From: Sabellastarte sp. h YS-2021
Lineage: Eukaryota; Annelida; Polychaeta; Sabellida; Sabellidae
Reading direction: 5' to 3'
Assembly (NCBI GenBank): GCA_964017235.1
Contig: OZ024930.1
Span: 152,396,221 to 152,460,220 of the forward strand
Length of the DNA: 64,000 nucleotides
Position numbers and translations under genes: made by a program. Each line of letters opens with the position of its first letter. Position 1 is the stretch's first letter. Under the pieces are notes generated by a model. The model ran no database searches, had not been told where the DNA came from, and worked only from the letters and a program-made list of their open reading frames with translations. Of the stretch, positions 21,732 to 32,896 are shown piece after piece.

Positions 21732-23009
21732 TTAACCTTTCCCTTGGCCCTTTCCATATTGCTCCCACTTGCTGTAGTGAAGCTTCAACGAATATGTGGT
21801 GTTCAAACATATGAGTTTTGTCAATTTTAACTGTACATTAAAATGGCCTAAAAATCTATCAAACCAATTAACATCTTTGTAAGATGCTGCAGGAAGTTTT
21901 AATTGGCCTGATTTATGGGCATTTTGTAACACTGTCAGCATTCGATTAATGAATAACCTGGTGGATCTCACAAATCTGTGCAGATATATTAATTTGCCAA
22001 TTAAACTTTGGATTTGTTTTTTGTTTGCAAATCCTTTTCTATACCATTTTTTAGCATAATTCCTTAATTTCTACCATTTTGTGTTCTGGAATAGCAATTA
22101 CACCAGCTTTAACGTCTATCAGTATGCCTAAGCAAGTTATTCTTGTACCTGGCGGTTCCAGTTTCTTATCATTGACTCGTAGACCTACATGTCGTAGCAA
22201 GTTCAATAATGCATGGTAGTGCGACTGTGCTTTGTCAACCGTAGCCACCCCTATATAATCATCTAGATAATTCATGATCCACGCCCCTTGTTTACGTAAT
22301 GCATGCGCAATAACTTCTGTACACATTTGATAGGCTGCTGCCCCGATTTTCAGACCAAACACAACGCTATCGTCCATGTATGTGACGTCAACCCCATTTT
22401 AAACCAAACAGTGGGTAAACTAAGGGATCTATTCTCATTTTTCTGTACGCTCTTTCCAAATCCACCTTATATAGGATAGCTTGTGGTCCTACTCCCTTAA
22501 TTTTGTCTAAAACTAAGTCAATAATAGGATATTTTAAAATAAAATCCGCATCATCGAATATTCCATCTGGTATACAACTATTGACATTATTTTCTTCTGG
22601 CCATGAAAAGTCGACAATCACCCGAACCCCTCCATCTGGCTTATTCCTTGCTAATAAAGTGGAGTAATTTATATTCTTAAATAGAGGATTTTTGAAAGGG
22701 CCTAACATTGCACCCACCTTAATTTCTGTATTAAAATATTTTTGGACCCCTGCACTGTATTTGGTATAAACAATACTTTGTCAATATTCACTGGAAATCC
22801 AAATTCCAAATAATCGGCAATGATAGACAAATCAGAATACTCCTCCAAGCAGGTATATTTAGACCTGACGGAACTGGAATTCTTGCCCCTAGGTAATTGG
22901 GTACTTTATATTCACTGACCATTGAATGCATCTTTTGCAACCATTCAACATTATTTTCAAATTCAATAGGATTATTCTTTGGTAAATTAAGCCACTTTTT
23001 TAAGTCCAT
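21732..23009 (-). pseudogene. DIRS-like copy 1 reverse transcriptase/RNase H
   Basis: Copies the element RNA to DNA. In order: NYLGARIPVPSGLNIPAW (N-terminal RT part, near 22900), PLFKNINYSTLLARNKPDGG and RVIVDFSWPEENNVN (near 22690-22600), LYKVDLERAYRKMRIDP, FGLKIGAAAYQMCTEVI, and the active site YLDD (22269-22258). Then GLRVNDKKLEPPGTRITCLG and the RNase H-proximal RLFINRMLTVLQNA (near 21960). The frame changes at least three times between 23009 and 21732, so the protein is broken. The LDD variant and block order fit DIRS/PAT-type RTs. Confidence 0.85.
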
Positions 23010-25038
23010 TGGAATATAACCAAACCCCTGTCAATGACCATTTCTTCACCTTTGTTGCTGTTAAGTAAGTTTACAGTGTTAGACATGATATTTGTGCGAG
23101 AGCTTTGATCACGTTCTTTTTCCCTCCCCTGTTCAGGTTTTACTTGTACTCAGTAACTGATTGGTGTCAGTGTTTACAACTTTTTAGTGACTAAAATCTT
23201 GTAAACTAAAATAATTCGACAGAGTACTATTGTACCTAGTGTATGTACACGCTGTGCTTTGTTCTTGATTAAAATTGTTGTGGGGTTCATTAGCCAGTAA
23301 TACGTCTCGCTGCCTTTGTAAGAGCTGCTGTATGTCATTTGAAAGCGAGAAATCTAGGTCACTATTAATGCATATACTTCATTCTGTTTGCCTACACCAT
23401 ATATTTTGTAAGCACTCAACTCAAGATCACCACAAAGGTCACTGCTAATGTTAGTAAGATTATTTGATGCAAGATCTAGAAAGGCCAAGTTAAAAGTTGA
23501 CACTTCCAGCACTTACCTGGCACAAAAATGCTTGGTGTACAGTAGTATAGTTACAATTTTTGTTAGTATTAACCCCCCCCCCCCCCTCCCCCCCCCTTCC
23601 CCGTGTCATCACTATCAACACAATGCGAAACATAAATACTGTCGCCCAATAGCAATATGCCGCATTCGATTGACTCTGCTTGACTGTCAAACCTTTGGCA
23701 CTGCAAATAACTGATTTCATATTCGTTTGTATCACTATGTTTGGCCTGCGACTTGCAAACCAAGCTCAATACCTCAGTACTAGTGCTGTATTCATTAACA
23801 GACATGACACTAGAAAATGGACTGCCTTTCTTGGCTAGAACACAAGATGAATGGGCCATCTAGCCACGACTGGCCTGAACTGAATTACACATATTATTAA
23901 TATCAATTCTGTTTATGTTGTCTGTATTTGGTATTTCACTAAAGCTTTGAAAACTTGTACCATCAATACTCTTATAAATGCTGTTAATTACTCCACATTT
24001 CAGAATATCATCATTAGGTAGTTGTTTATCCTCATTAAACCTTCTGTTCGGTTCGTTTTACCTTCACATCATTTTTTGAACCCTCTTGAGTATTTTTGAC
24101 GTGTAAACATCTATTTACAGGGTGATTGTACTTCTTTTGCGTCTCTTTCATACAATATGAGCAATAATGCTGGTACAAAACCCCATTTGCTATGCGTTCA
24201 GAATCAAACCTGCATTGACCTTTATTGAAGTGCAGGCAACATTGCATCTGTACACCTGAGCTTTGTCCACTCCTACCAGTTTGAAAAATTCTTTGTGTGC
24301 CTATTTTTTATTTTCTCGATTGCCTCTAAATCTGACCACTTAACCTTTCCCCTTTCCATTTCCTGCAACACTGCAGCATATGCTCTACGAGATGTGGAGG
24401 TTAAGAGCTCAATCGTATCTTGCATAAGGAATATAAAATATATCATCATATTTTCTCTAATTTTTACTTCAGAATGCTCAAGTATACAATGCATCATCCC
24501 CTGCACCCACTGTTCGAACGACATTTCATTATAGGTTGGTTGTTTCGACCCTACATTAACAGAGCAGAAGTCTTGTGTTCAACTAATTGGGTTTTTAATA
24601 CGAGCTACCCCAGCCCTGAATCTTCCCGACTTTATAGCTGTATTTGACTTACCCGTATAGTCGACTCATGACGTGTTGTGGTAAGCTTGTAAATGTCTAT
24701 CAACCTCTGCTTGTACTTTGGAGTCATTCTTGAGTTCCTCAAACGAAGGCACTTGGTCTGGAGCAGCACTCTGTTTGCTTTGGGTGAACTCTGTGCTGAG
24801 GGAAGCACGGAAACGTCTCTCGAACTGACTTTTTCCTCTTGCTTCTGTAATCTTTCATTTTGCTCTTGAATTCTAGTGTTCATCCCATTCACAAGCTCGA
24901 GTAGTAAATCTAATTTCTGAGCTACTGACATGTCTTTGTCAACACTGACATTGCTTGCATTATTATCAGTGTCTTCTATTGCTTTACTTGCGTTCTTTTT
25001 CTCCCCATTTTCTTGCTCTGTTTCTGTTTAGTCGCCAT
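23010..25038 (-). pseudogene. DIRS-like copy 1 gag-like ORF, frameshifted
   Basis: Candidate structural protein. It starts at ATG 25038, has a Lys-rich N-terminus and, after a frameshift, SNVSVDKDMSVAQKLDLLLE and a coiled-coil-like segment (MNTRIQEQNERLQKQEEKV, near 24870). Further on are MHCILEHSEVKIRENMMIYF (near 24490) and a Cys/His block CLHFNKGQC...HYCSYC...HPVNRC (24245-24110), the zinc-binding motif typical of DIRS/PAT gag. The downstream part to 23570 is Ser/Thr-rich and ends in a C/G homopolymer (23573-23598) that reads as poly-Gly. No pol homology occurs between 23570 and 23010. Confidence 0.7.
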
Positions 25039-25364
25039 ATCACAAAATAGCTGAATATTGACTACACCATATCAAACGATCAAGTGAAGGCAGCTCAACA
25101 TGCAGCGATTGTGTGATTTCCTGGCTTTTCAACCCCACAACTGGGTTTATCATGATTTCCCTCACCTTTTAAAAGTTAATTTGGCGGGAAACTGTCTGGT
25201 ATTTGAAGTTTCTCAACATCACCCCACTACCTAGTTCATTTGCATTTTTATTTATTTTAACAGGTTGACCCCCAAAAAAGACCCAAAGATGAAGTTACAC
25301 TTGCCCGAATCTCTTCCTTCCCCTTTAACTGATGCTGCCTGTTAATTTACAATGCATTCCACCT

Positions 25365-26199
25365 ACATATGTAAACAGATTACTCTAAATACAATAGTTT
25401 TCAAGTTACATCTGATTTACTCAAAATAAGAACCTAAAAGTAGCTCTTGCTCGGCTATGCCATGACATACAGGTCTACAATTTTAGATGAATAACATATT
25501 TAAAGAAAATACTCTAAATTCAATAGTTTTCAAGTTACAACTGATTTACGCAACAGTGAGAACCTGAAGGTAGCTATTACTCAGCTATGCCATGACATAC
25601 AGGTCTAAAATTTCACTATGTTATAGCTGACCAAAATATACGTAAATAACATTTCAAACAAAATACACCAAATGCAATAGTTTTCAAGTTACAACTGATT
25701 TACTCAACAGTGATAACTTCAAAGTAGCTATTACTCAGCTATGCCATGATCTATGGGTCTGTTATTTCACTATGTTATAGCTGACCCAAAAGTAGGTGAA
25801 CAACATATTTTAACAAAATACCCCAAATGCAATATTTTTCAAGTTACAACTGATTTACTTAACAGTGAGAACCTCAAAGCAGCTATTGCTCATCTATGCC
25901 ATGAGCTACAGGTCTGCGATTTCACTATCTTATAGCTGACCCAAAAGTAGGTGAACAACATATTTAAACAAAATACTCGAAATGTGATAGTTTTCAAGTT
26001 ATAACTGATTTACTCAACAGTAAGAACCTGGAAATAGCTATTGCTCAGCTATGTAATGAGCTACAGGTCTGCAATTTCACTTTGTTATAGCTGAACAAAA
26101 ATTAGGTGAATAACATATTTAAACAAATACTCTAAATGCAATAGCTTTCAAGTTACAACTGATTTACTCAACAGTGATAACCTCAAAGTATCTATTACT
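25365..26199. repeat. B-monomer array, about 5 copies
   Basis: Copies of the about 155-bp B monomer, each with AATAGTTTTCAAGTTACAAC, GATTTACTCAACAGTGA, TAGCTATTACTCAGCTATGC and TATAGCTGACC blocks. The array stops at CTATTACT (26199), where LINE-B begins, and resumes at 27590. Confidence 0.92.
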
Positions 26200-27589
26200 A
26201 ATCTAATCTAATCTAATGTGGACTTTTATAGCGCTTAATCTCCATCACTGATGGACTCTGAGGCGCATCTAAACATAAAGCAAGGCAGTTAGCGTTAATC
26301 AAGGGACATAGCCAGGTCGTACCAAGGAGACACAGATGTGACGGGGGAGGCTATGGTGGGTAGGCTTTTGCAAAAAGGTATGTTTTAAGCTTCTTTCTGA
26401 AGGAGGCAACTGATGTTGCACTGCGAACATCTTGAGGGAGGTCATTCCAGATCTTCGGAGCATCAAAGGCAAAACTATGGCCAAAATGTTTGGCAGACTT
26501 AAAGACTGATGAATGGAAAGGAGGAACTGTGTGTAAGGTATTGACGATCTGGGTGACTATGCCTAGTACTATAGGAACAACTACTAAAAGACAAGAACGG
26601 TGTAAATTCGAAGGAGCACCACTATGCAAAAATTTATACACAAGTGTTGCGGTTTTGAAAATACAACGGTACTTAACAGGCAATCAGTGGAGTTTCTGTA
26701 GAATGGGTGTAACATGAGCATACTTTCTATGATTTGCAACAATATGAGCAAGGGTGTTCTGAATACTTTGCAATTTGTGCTGATTGAAACCGGACAAACC
26801 TCTGAACAGAGAGTTACAATAGTCAAGATGACTACCAACCAAGGCATTTGCAGCAAGGACTGCCACTTCAGGAGTGAGATACTTTCTAATTCTACGGAGG
26901 TCACGCATCTGAAGGAAGCACGCTTTGCAAGTCCTCTTGATATGCTCAGAGAATGAAAAATCTGCATCAAACCACACACCTAGATTTCTGACAGAATCGA
27001 CCAGATGAAGAAGGCTACCAAGAATGCTAACAGGAAAGTTCTGACATTGAGCCTTGGAGCCAAAGACAATAAACTCAGTTTTTTCAGGGTTGAGCTTCAA
27101 TTTACTGAGAGACATCCACTCTTGGACATCATGAAGGCCGGCATTTAGCTTGGCAAGAGCTGAAGAAGCATTCTTATGGGAGAGATGGATGTATAACTGA
27201 GTATCATCTGCATAAAAATGGAATTTAATATGCGGGTGGAGGCGAATAATTTTACTAAGTGATGTTGTATAGAGTGAAAATAGTAACAGACCCAGAACAG
27301 AACCTTGTGGAACACCATAGATGAGATTGCTTAATTCAGATAGTGTGGAGCCTATCTTAATGGCCTGGCAACGATTTCTTAAGTAGGAAGCAAACCACCT
27401 TAGAACTGTTCCACCAAGACCAAACCAGGATTTAAGGTAACCAAGGAGAATATTATGGTCTATTGTGTCAAATGCGGCTGATAAGTCAAGAAGTACTACA
27501 GCTGTGGGTTCACCGCGTGCCAGAGAGAGATGAACCTTGTTTTTTTATAGACAATAAAGCAGTTTCCGTGGAATGTGCTGGCTTATATG
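26200..27589 (-). mobile_element. LINE-B: 5'-truncated CR1/L2-type LINE within the B array
   Basis: A minus-strand fragment starting inside the RT domain (YKPAHSTETALL near 27585) and running to a (GATTA)n tail at 26217-26200. RT blocks are LLDLSAAFDTIDHNILLGYL, YGVPQGSVLGLLLF and FYADDTQLYIHL (near 27215). It continues as LKLNPEKTEFIVFGSK and HVTPILQKLH. A TGA at 26684-26686 replaces the Trp of the HWLP block, then LPVKYRCIFK and FAFDAPKIWNDLPQDVRSAT follow. One frameshift lies near 27545. The 3' end shares AAGCGCTATAAAAGTCC with the LINE-A end (GCGCTATATAAATCC), so the two are related families with a common 3' motif. Confidence 0.9.
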
Positions 27590-28265
27590 CTCATCTATGC
27601 ACTGAGCTACAGGTCTAAAATTTTACTATGTTGCAGCTGACCCAAAAGTAGCTGAATAACATATTTATACAAAATTCTATATATGCAACAGTTTTAAAGT
27701 TATAGGTGATTTTACTCATTATGGGAGGTACTAAAAATCAGAAAGTAACCATTACTCACGTAGCTATTGGGATAGACACTCAAGTTACTCACCATGTTGT
27801 AGCTATGGAAAAAGTAGCTGAATAACATATATATCAAAATGTTCTAAATGCAAGTTATAAGAGATTTAGTGCATGATTTCATGAATTTTGTTGCATTAAA
27901 AATTATTTTAAAAATTAATAAAAAAACAAGAAAGATCCAAGTCTAATTCTTACACAAGGTAATCTACTAGTGGCCTAGTACATATATCTAAGATATGAGA
28001 AAAATCCCTGCAATAGTGAATGAGAAAATTGTGATAAAGTGTTAAAATTTTCACACTTTGGTCGGGGTACCTGACTTGTAATGGCTCTGGGGAACAGACG
28101 AACGAACAGATCTGCATGGCTTGAACAATTTTTCATCCTTGATAGTTAAGGTATCCTTTAAAAAAACAGCATGTCTCTGGGTATTGTAAGTTGTTCACGT
28201 GGACGCAGACGCCAACGCCGCAGCGTGATGCCATAATGTCAGCTGACTGACAAGTCAGCTGACAT
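27590..28265. repeat. B monomers and 5'-type tail of the split Helitron-like element
   Basis: One and a half B monomers, then a unique tail that matches 47990-48572: TAAAAATTATTTTAAAAATT, CAAGAAAGATCCAAGTC-like sequence, GTTCACGTGGACGCAGACGC and the terminal hairpin 28236-28265. The tail is the end opposite to the CAAG head. Confidence 0.88.
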
Positions 28266-28267
28266 AA

Positions 28268-28484
28268 AAATGTTTTGCTAATAAAAACAAAGCATCCCCA
28301 AAGGTTAGATGCAATATAGTAAAAAGTAGAAAAAGGTTTTTGAAAAGAAAAACATGCAGCGCAGAGAGAAATAGTAAAGTTAACCAAACAGTGTGGAGGT
28401 CTTTTCATTAATATGAAAGAAAAATGTAAGCTTTATTTTGTGTTCTATTGTCATAAATTGTGAAAGGTTAATTTAATAAATGCT
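28268..28484. repeat. Partial D-type element head abutting the Helitron-like tail
   Basis: AATGTTTTGCTAATAAAAAC followed by AAAGCATCC matches the hairpin block in the heads of the elements at 58573, 61679 and 62394 (AAAAACAAAGCGTCC). The first bases (CTAGAGGATCGC) are absent, consistent with the 15.2-28.27-kb element having landed in or next to this head. Confidence 0.55.
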
Positions 28485-28990
28485 ATAGTTTGTAAGAAGA
28501 GTAGTTTTAAAGGAGATATAATACAAAACGGAAAATCGGCTATTTTATGACCCCATTTTGACCCATAAGAGGGGGTCAGAGAGTAAACCTGACTGGCTAT
28601 ATAGACTCACCATATATGGAATCCATTCTAAAGCAGTAAAAGAAATATTAAAGAAGATATAAGGCAAAAAGAAAAAAAAAACTTCTGTTATATGAGCCCA
28701 GTTTGACCCTTAAGGTGGGGAGGAGGGCAGGGGGTAAATCTAACGGGCTATGTAGACTCTCTGTATATGCTTTCCTATACCCTCTCAATACATTCTAAAG
28801 CTGTAAAAGCAATAATAAAGGAGATATAAGGCAAAAGGACCAATCAGCTATTTTTATGAGCAGTTTGACCCTGTGGGGGGACCAGGGAGTAAATATGACC
28901 TGCTAAATAGACTCTCCACATATGGTTTCCCAATCCTCTTAATACACTCTAAAGCTGTAAAAGCATTATTAAAGGTGATATAAGGCAAAA
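28485..28990. repeat. F array: three monomers of about 155-165 bp
   Basis: Repeated blocks are TAAAGGAGATATAAGGCAAA, GAGTAAATMTRACNGGCTAT-like and TAGACTCTCCAYATATGG. Copies start near 28505, 28655 and 28815. The array follows a D-type head and probably belongs to that element. It ends where the DIRS-1-like element (copy 2) begins. Confidence 0.8.
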
Positions 28991-30310
28991 ACACAAAAAT
29001 TTTGACAGATCTGTTTGAACACCTGTGGATACAGTGACCATTCTGTTGACTGGACTTGGTTTGACCTGGACAGTAGGTCGGCCATCACATTCAGACACCC
29101 TGGAATGTGTCTAGCTCTTAATGTTATCTTGTTATGATGGCACCAGGTCATGATTTTCCACAAGAGAGCACACATCTCCGCCAAGTGGGTTCCTCCTTGT
29201 TTGTTTATGTAGGCTACTACTGTTGAGTTGTCTATAGCAACCAGCACTGTTTGGTTTTGACACTGATCCTTGAACCTTTAAAGGGCCAGAAAAACCGCCT
29301 TCAGCTCTACAACATTTATTTGTGGCCTTTTTTCCCTGCCTGACCACAGACCCTTTGTGGAGGATTGCTCTAAGTGAGCGCCCCAGCCTTCTTTTGAGGC
29401 TTGGGATACTGAGAGTTGGATACTGTGGTCTTTGGGATAAAGATCTGCGCCTTTCATCACATTTGTGGGATTTTGCCACCATTCTAGGTGTGCTGAAATG
29501 GATTCTGTCAAAGAAAGGAGGTTGTCCAAAGACTGAGGATATCTCCAGTGCTCCTTGAGGTGAAACTGAAAGGGCCTCATGTGAAAGCGTCCCTCCGGGA
29601 CCATTTTCTCCATTGAGGTGAGCAACCCAATTAGCGACATCAAACATCTTGCAGTCAAAACATGTTTTGACTTGAGACGTAGGATCAATCCTGAAGTTTG
29701 AGCCATCTCTTCTTGAGTGGATTTTACAAGGGTTAAATCTAGATGGTATTCATAGCCCACGAAAGAAAACACTTGAGCAGGCTTTTAGTTCAGATTTCTC
29801 CTGATTTATTATCCACCCTAAGGACAGAGTCACTATCTGAGTGTTTACGTGGGCTTCCTCCTGAGACTGGGCCTTGATCAGCCAGTCGTCCAGGTACTAC
29901 TGGAGCCTGATTCCCCTTGTGAGGGCCATCAGCTTCACTTCCTTTACAAGCTCTGTAAAGACCTGTGGGGTTGTGGCTAATCCGAAAGGAAGAGAGGTGA
30001 ACAGGACACCTGTGACTTATGGCAAAACCTTAGGTACTTCCTTGAGTTTGGGTGGATGGGGATGTGAAGGTAAGTGTCTGATAAGTCTATCGACAACACC
30101 CATTCCCCTGGAATCAGAGGCCCTGATGGACTCTGGTGTTTCCATTTTGAACCTTTCTACAAGTGGGAAGGTGTTGAGTCTGCTTAAGTCTATCACTGGC
30201 CTTCACCTTTGGTGAGGCTTGGGGACTAGAAACAGGTGACTAAAACCTGAGAGATTTTACATTTTCCACCCTTTCCATTGTGTTCTGTCACAGAAGAGAC
30301 TGGATACAAG
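28985..30310 (-). pseudogene. DIRS-1-like RT/RNase H, copy 2
   Basis: RT blocks on the minus strand: RPVIDLSRLNTFPLVERFKM (near 30200), SLPFGLATTPQVFTELVKEV (near 29985), and the active site YLDDWLI (near 29895), then FVGYEYHLDLTLVKSTQEEM, CLMSLIGLLTSMEKMVPEGR, FHMRPFQFHLKEHWRYPQSL and EKRPQINVVELKAVFLAL. RNase H follows: AIDNSTVVAYINKQGGTHLA (29239-29180) and LRARHIPGCLNVMADLLSRS. Breaks include a TGA for Trp at 30203-30205 (before RPVIDL), a TAG just before YLDD, and several frameshifts. The block pattern is that of DIRS-1-type elements. Confidence 0.88.
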
Positions 30311-30492
30311 TGGCCAGAGCTTTATCTTTTTGAAGGGCCTTGTATTCTGTCTGAATCAGAGGGAATCTGACCAGACTTGGTTTTGAGATGAATGGCAGAA
30401 TGTAACACATTGGATGAACATTTGTTTACCAGTCTCTTCTGAAAGAACGGGGGCAACCTCCCACTGGTGGACTGAGGGAGGCTTTTAAGGAG

Positions 30493-32662
30493 TCATTGCA
30501 GGGGAGGGGATTCCATGCCCTCATTCCCTAGAGTGGGGTCGAAAACGACCCCTGGAGCCTCTGAAGTTCGGTTTCCTCCTGCCTGAGGAAAACGATTGGT
30601 TACTGCTTTGTGAGGAGTTGCCCCCATAGGGGCGTTTCCTGTAGGAGCCTCTTTTCTTGTTGTGGGGACCACAAAAGGGCTTGTTTGATAGGGACCAAAA
30701 CCCTGGGAGTCTTTGGAGGTGCCTTTTTTGAGAAGGAAGTCTTCTCCCTCTTTAACTAGCTGAGACTTGAACAAGGAAGAGTGCCAAAAGGGCAAGTTCC
30801 TAAGTTCCTGGCATCTTGTTTCCCCTAGTTGTGGTTGTAAAAGGGTCATCTCGGCTTTGCACCTTAGCAAGCCAGTGTTACCCATAGTATATAGCTCCCT
30901 CTGGAGTATATGGGCCAAGGATTTGCTGAGGCATGTAAGAGCTCTGTGTTGATTAAGAACAGTCTTATTCCAGATGTCCAAATATTCACAGGCTTGTTCA
31001 TATCCACATTTGGCTGCTTTCTCAGGATTGGCACCTTTCTGGAATTGGGATTTAACCTTCTTAAAGGTTGACCTCAGGCTGTATTGGCACTACAGGAAGA
31101 GGAAGTTTTGGCAAAGGCAGCAGTAAAATTGAGGGTGGACATATTCTGCCTAGCTTGATGCTCCAATTCCTTGAGAATTGGTAGGGGAACCTTGCCCATA
31201 GGGGCCCCAGAGGGTTTAGGAGTAGTGTTCCCAATAAACCCTTTTTACTGGGACTGGGTAGGTAGTGATTTCAACGGGCGGGTACCCAGGTACTCGCGCC
31301 GATGGGCGATAATAGCTGATACTACAAAAATCTCTACATTTACAAACTTAAAACTTGCACAAATACTGGGATTCAACCATTTGCTTTATTCTTTGTCGGC
31401 CAGCATTTTTGCATTCAAAACAGTAGGGCATGGAAGAAATGTTAAACTTCTGTACCTTTTCCACATTCAAAACATTGCAGTGTCCATAAAAATGGAGTCA
31501 CATGAGCTACCAAGAAAGCATCACACTATTGCTCGAATGTAGTTTCGGAATTTAAACTTTAATTTTATTTTCAGGTAGGAAAGTCAATTTTATTGATGTA
31601 AAATGATCAATTACTGTGTGAAAATATTGTACTTTTATTTATTTAAGGAGTGCATGGCACTATATGGCCAAATATACAGCATTTTATGTACTCGGAATTC
31701 GGTAACTGTGTTAATATGCTGACGATTTTCAAAGGGTTCCAGCATTTAACAATGCCTAAACAACCAAATTAAAAGACAAATAATACTATAAATGGTGTAC
31801 AAGGGTTAGAAAACAATATTTCAGCATTTTAATTGAATAGTTTCATTTTTAGGTGAATTTATGAAGTCGAGATATGTCTGTACTCGGTCAACAAACATGG
31901 GCGAAAGCAATAAAGCTTAGATTCGGGTACTCAGGTATGTTATTTCAGATTCGGGTAAATATTCAGGGGTCGGGTACCCGGATATTCGGATACCCGTTGA
32001 GATCACTAAGCTAAAGGTGTCCACTTCCTCAGCTTATTGAGAGGGAATGTCAGACAAGGCTACTGCCTTATAATAAGGGGGGTCTGGATCGTGTTGAGGT
32101 TGGTCTTGATCGGAATGAGCCCCAGAGGGCTTTGAAGACCTGTGTCTGGGTGCAGAGGACTGATCCTCCTCTGAAGATGAAGACACATATCTGGACCTCA
32201 CTTTGTGTTTGCTTCTATCTGCATGTTTTTTAGGTCTAGATGATGCAACCCGAGGCTCATGGGATAGACCTGAATACTGATCTGTGGCGGACCTTGGTTC
32301 AATGTCATGCTTTTTATGTAAGAATGTTTTTTAGACCTAGCCGATGCCACCCTAGTAGGTTTATCGGATAGACCTGAATGCTGATCCGATGTGTTGTCAT
32401 GTTGAGATTGATCAGCACCGAGACGTGGTCGCAGGGAGGGACCATAGTCCACCTCCATAGCCTCAACTGAGTGTGAGGTAGGCCAAGGTCTCGGAGGGGG
32501 TGGGTCCAAAGTTACAGCTTGATTCGAGGGACCAGGCTTACAGGCCGAAGCGGAGGTCTGATCCACCTCCACTTCTGGTTGTTTAGATGTCTTTTGAAAA
32601 GACGAAAATTCATCTCGGACAGACTGAAATGCCTCTAGCATGGAAGCCTTGAAAACGCCCAT
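30493..32662 (-). pseudogene. DIRS-1-like gag-like ORF, copy 2, split by a DNA element
   Basis: The first part (32662 to about 32030) starts MGVFKASMLEAFQSVRDEF and is rich in Pro, Ser and acidic residues; a stretch of about 100 bp is tandemly repeated (32225-32330 against 32330-32400). The second part (about 31160-30493) contains RALTCLSKSLAHILQREL, LGETRCQELRNLPFWHSSLF and KSQLVKEGEDFLLKKGTSKD, blocks that belong to the gag of DIRS-1-type elements. The insert at 31263-32008 separates the two. The function is structural by family; no enzymatic motif. Confidence 0.75.
31263..32008. mobile_element. 746-bp TIR element inside DIRS copy 2
   Basis: The left end TAGTGATTTCAACGGG and right end CCCGTTGAGATCACTA form a 16-bp inverted repeat with one mismatch. 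Nearby are internal GGGTACCC/GGGTACCCG motifs at both ends. The inside is AT-rich and non-coding. The ends begin TAGTG as many hAT elements do, but I found no matching 8-bp target duplication. Confidence 0.7.
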
Positions 32663-32802
32663 TTGTTGTTATAAATGGATGTTAAACGTGTTACCCAGGG
32701 ACTTTTCGAGCTTGGACTCGATCATCTGTTGTAAGGCAGTACCTGGGGTTGGTGAGACAGATTTTGCTGGTGTTTTAAGAGATAATGACTCGAAGGATGA
32801 TA

Positions 32803-32896
32803 GGATTGGATAGGGTATTAACTTATAAAAATTTAATTTACTTATTAAATTTGCAATTTTATTGCGTTAATACATCCTATCCAATGGACAATAGCT
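32803..32896. repeat. Junction of two DIRS elements: facing terminal repeats
   Basis: The 5' terminus of copy 2 (GGATTGGATAGGGTATTAAC, plus strand, near 32806) faces the 3' inverted terminus of copy 3 (32857-32896, GTTAATACATCCTATCCAAT). About 30 bp of A/T separates them. Together they form an imperfect palindrome. Confidence 0.75.

Larger units (their letters stand above)
19044..25364 (-). mobile_element. DIRS-like tyrosine-recombinase retrotransposon (copy 1), interrupted by LINE-C
   Basis: On the minus strand the order is gag-like ORF (25038 to about 23600), reverse transcriptase/RNase H (23009-21730), a LINE insertion (about 20390-21660), and tyrosine recombinase (20125-19036). The order gag, RT-RH, YR is that of the DIRS order (DIRS, PAT, Ngaro). 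It lies within B monomers: left flank 18998-19043, right flank from 25365. The 3' end coincides with the end of the recombinase gene, so any 3' terminal repeat is missing. Every ORF carries frameshifts, so this copy is inactive. Confidence 0.85.
15219..28265 (-). mobile_element. Helitron-like (HINE-type) element with B monomers, split by three retrotransposons
   Basis: The head (15219-15400: CAAGCAATCAGTGCCCGTGA, then GCTGACTGTG) matches the heads at 43675 and 54140. B monomers follow at 15400-15648, 18998-19043, 25365-26199 and 27590-27860. The tail (27870-28265) matches the 48.0-48.57-kb tail and ends in a perfect 13-bp-stem hairpin at 28236-28265 (ATGTCAGCTGACT, loop GACA). Each gap is a retrotransposon: LINE-A 15649-18997, the DIRS-like element 19044-25364, LINE-B 26200-27589. 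In each case the B monomer breaks off and resumes at about the next base of its consensus. With insertions removed the element is about 2 kb. It has no protein gene of its own. Confidence 0.8.
28985..32826 (-). mobile_element. DIRS-1-like retrotransposon, copy 2 (3'-truncated)
   Basis: Minus strand: a 5' terminus near 32826-32803 with GTTAATACCCTATCCAATCC (related to the inverted termini of copy 3), gag-like ORF 32662-30493 interrupted by a TIR element at 31263-32008, then RT/RNase H (30310-28985). It ends just after the RNase H block (TEWSLYPQVFKQICQ); the recombinase gene that should follow is absent and is replaced by the F array. Several stops and frameshifts are present. Confidence 0.85.

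Noticed and set aside
22378..22390. CRE-like TGACGTCA in the DIRS-like RT gene
   Set aside because: A single site in broken coding sequence, without the CCAAT/E-box company seen at 37-38.7 kb.
23569..23859. Glycine-rich protein
   Set aside because: The poly-Gly end is a C/G homopolymer on the opposite strand within a decayed gag region.
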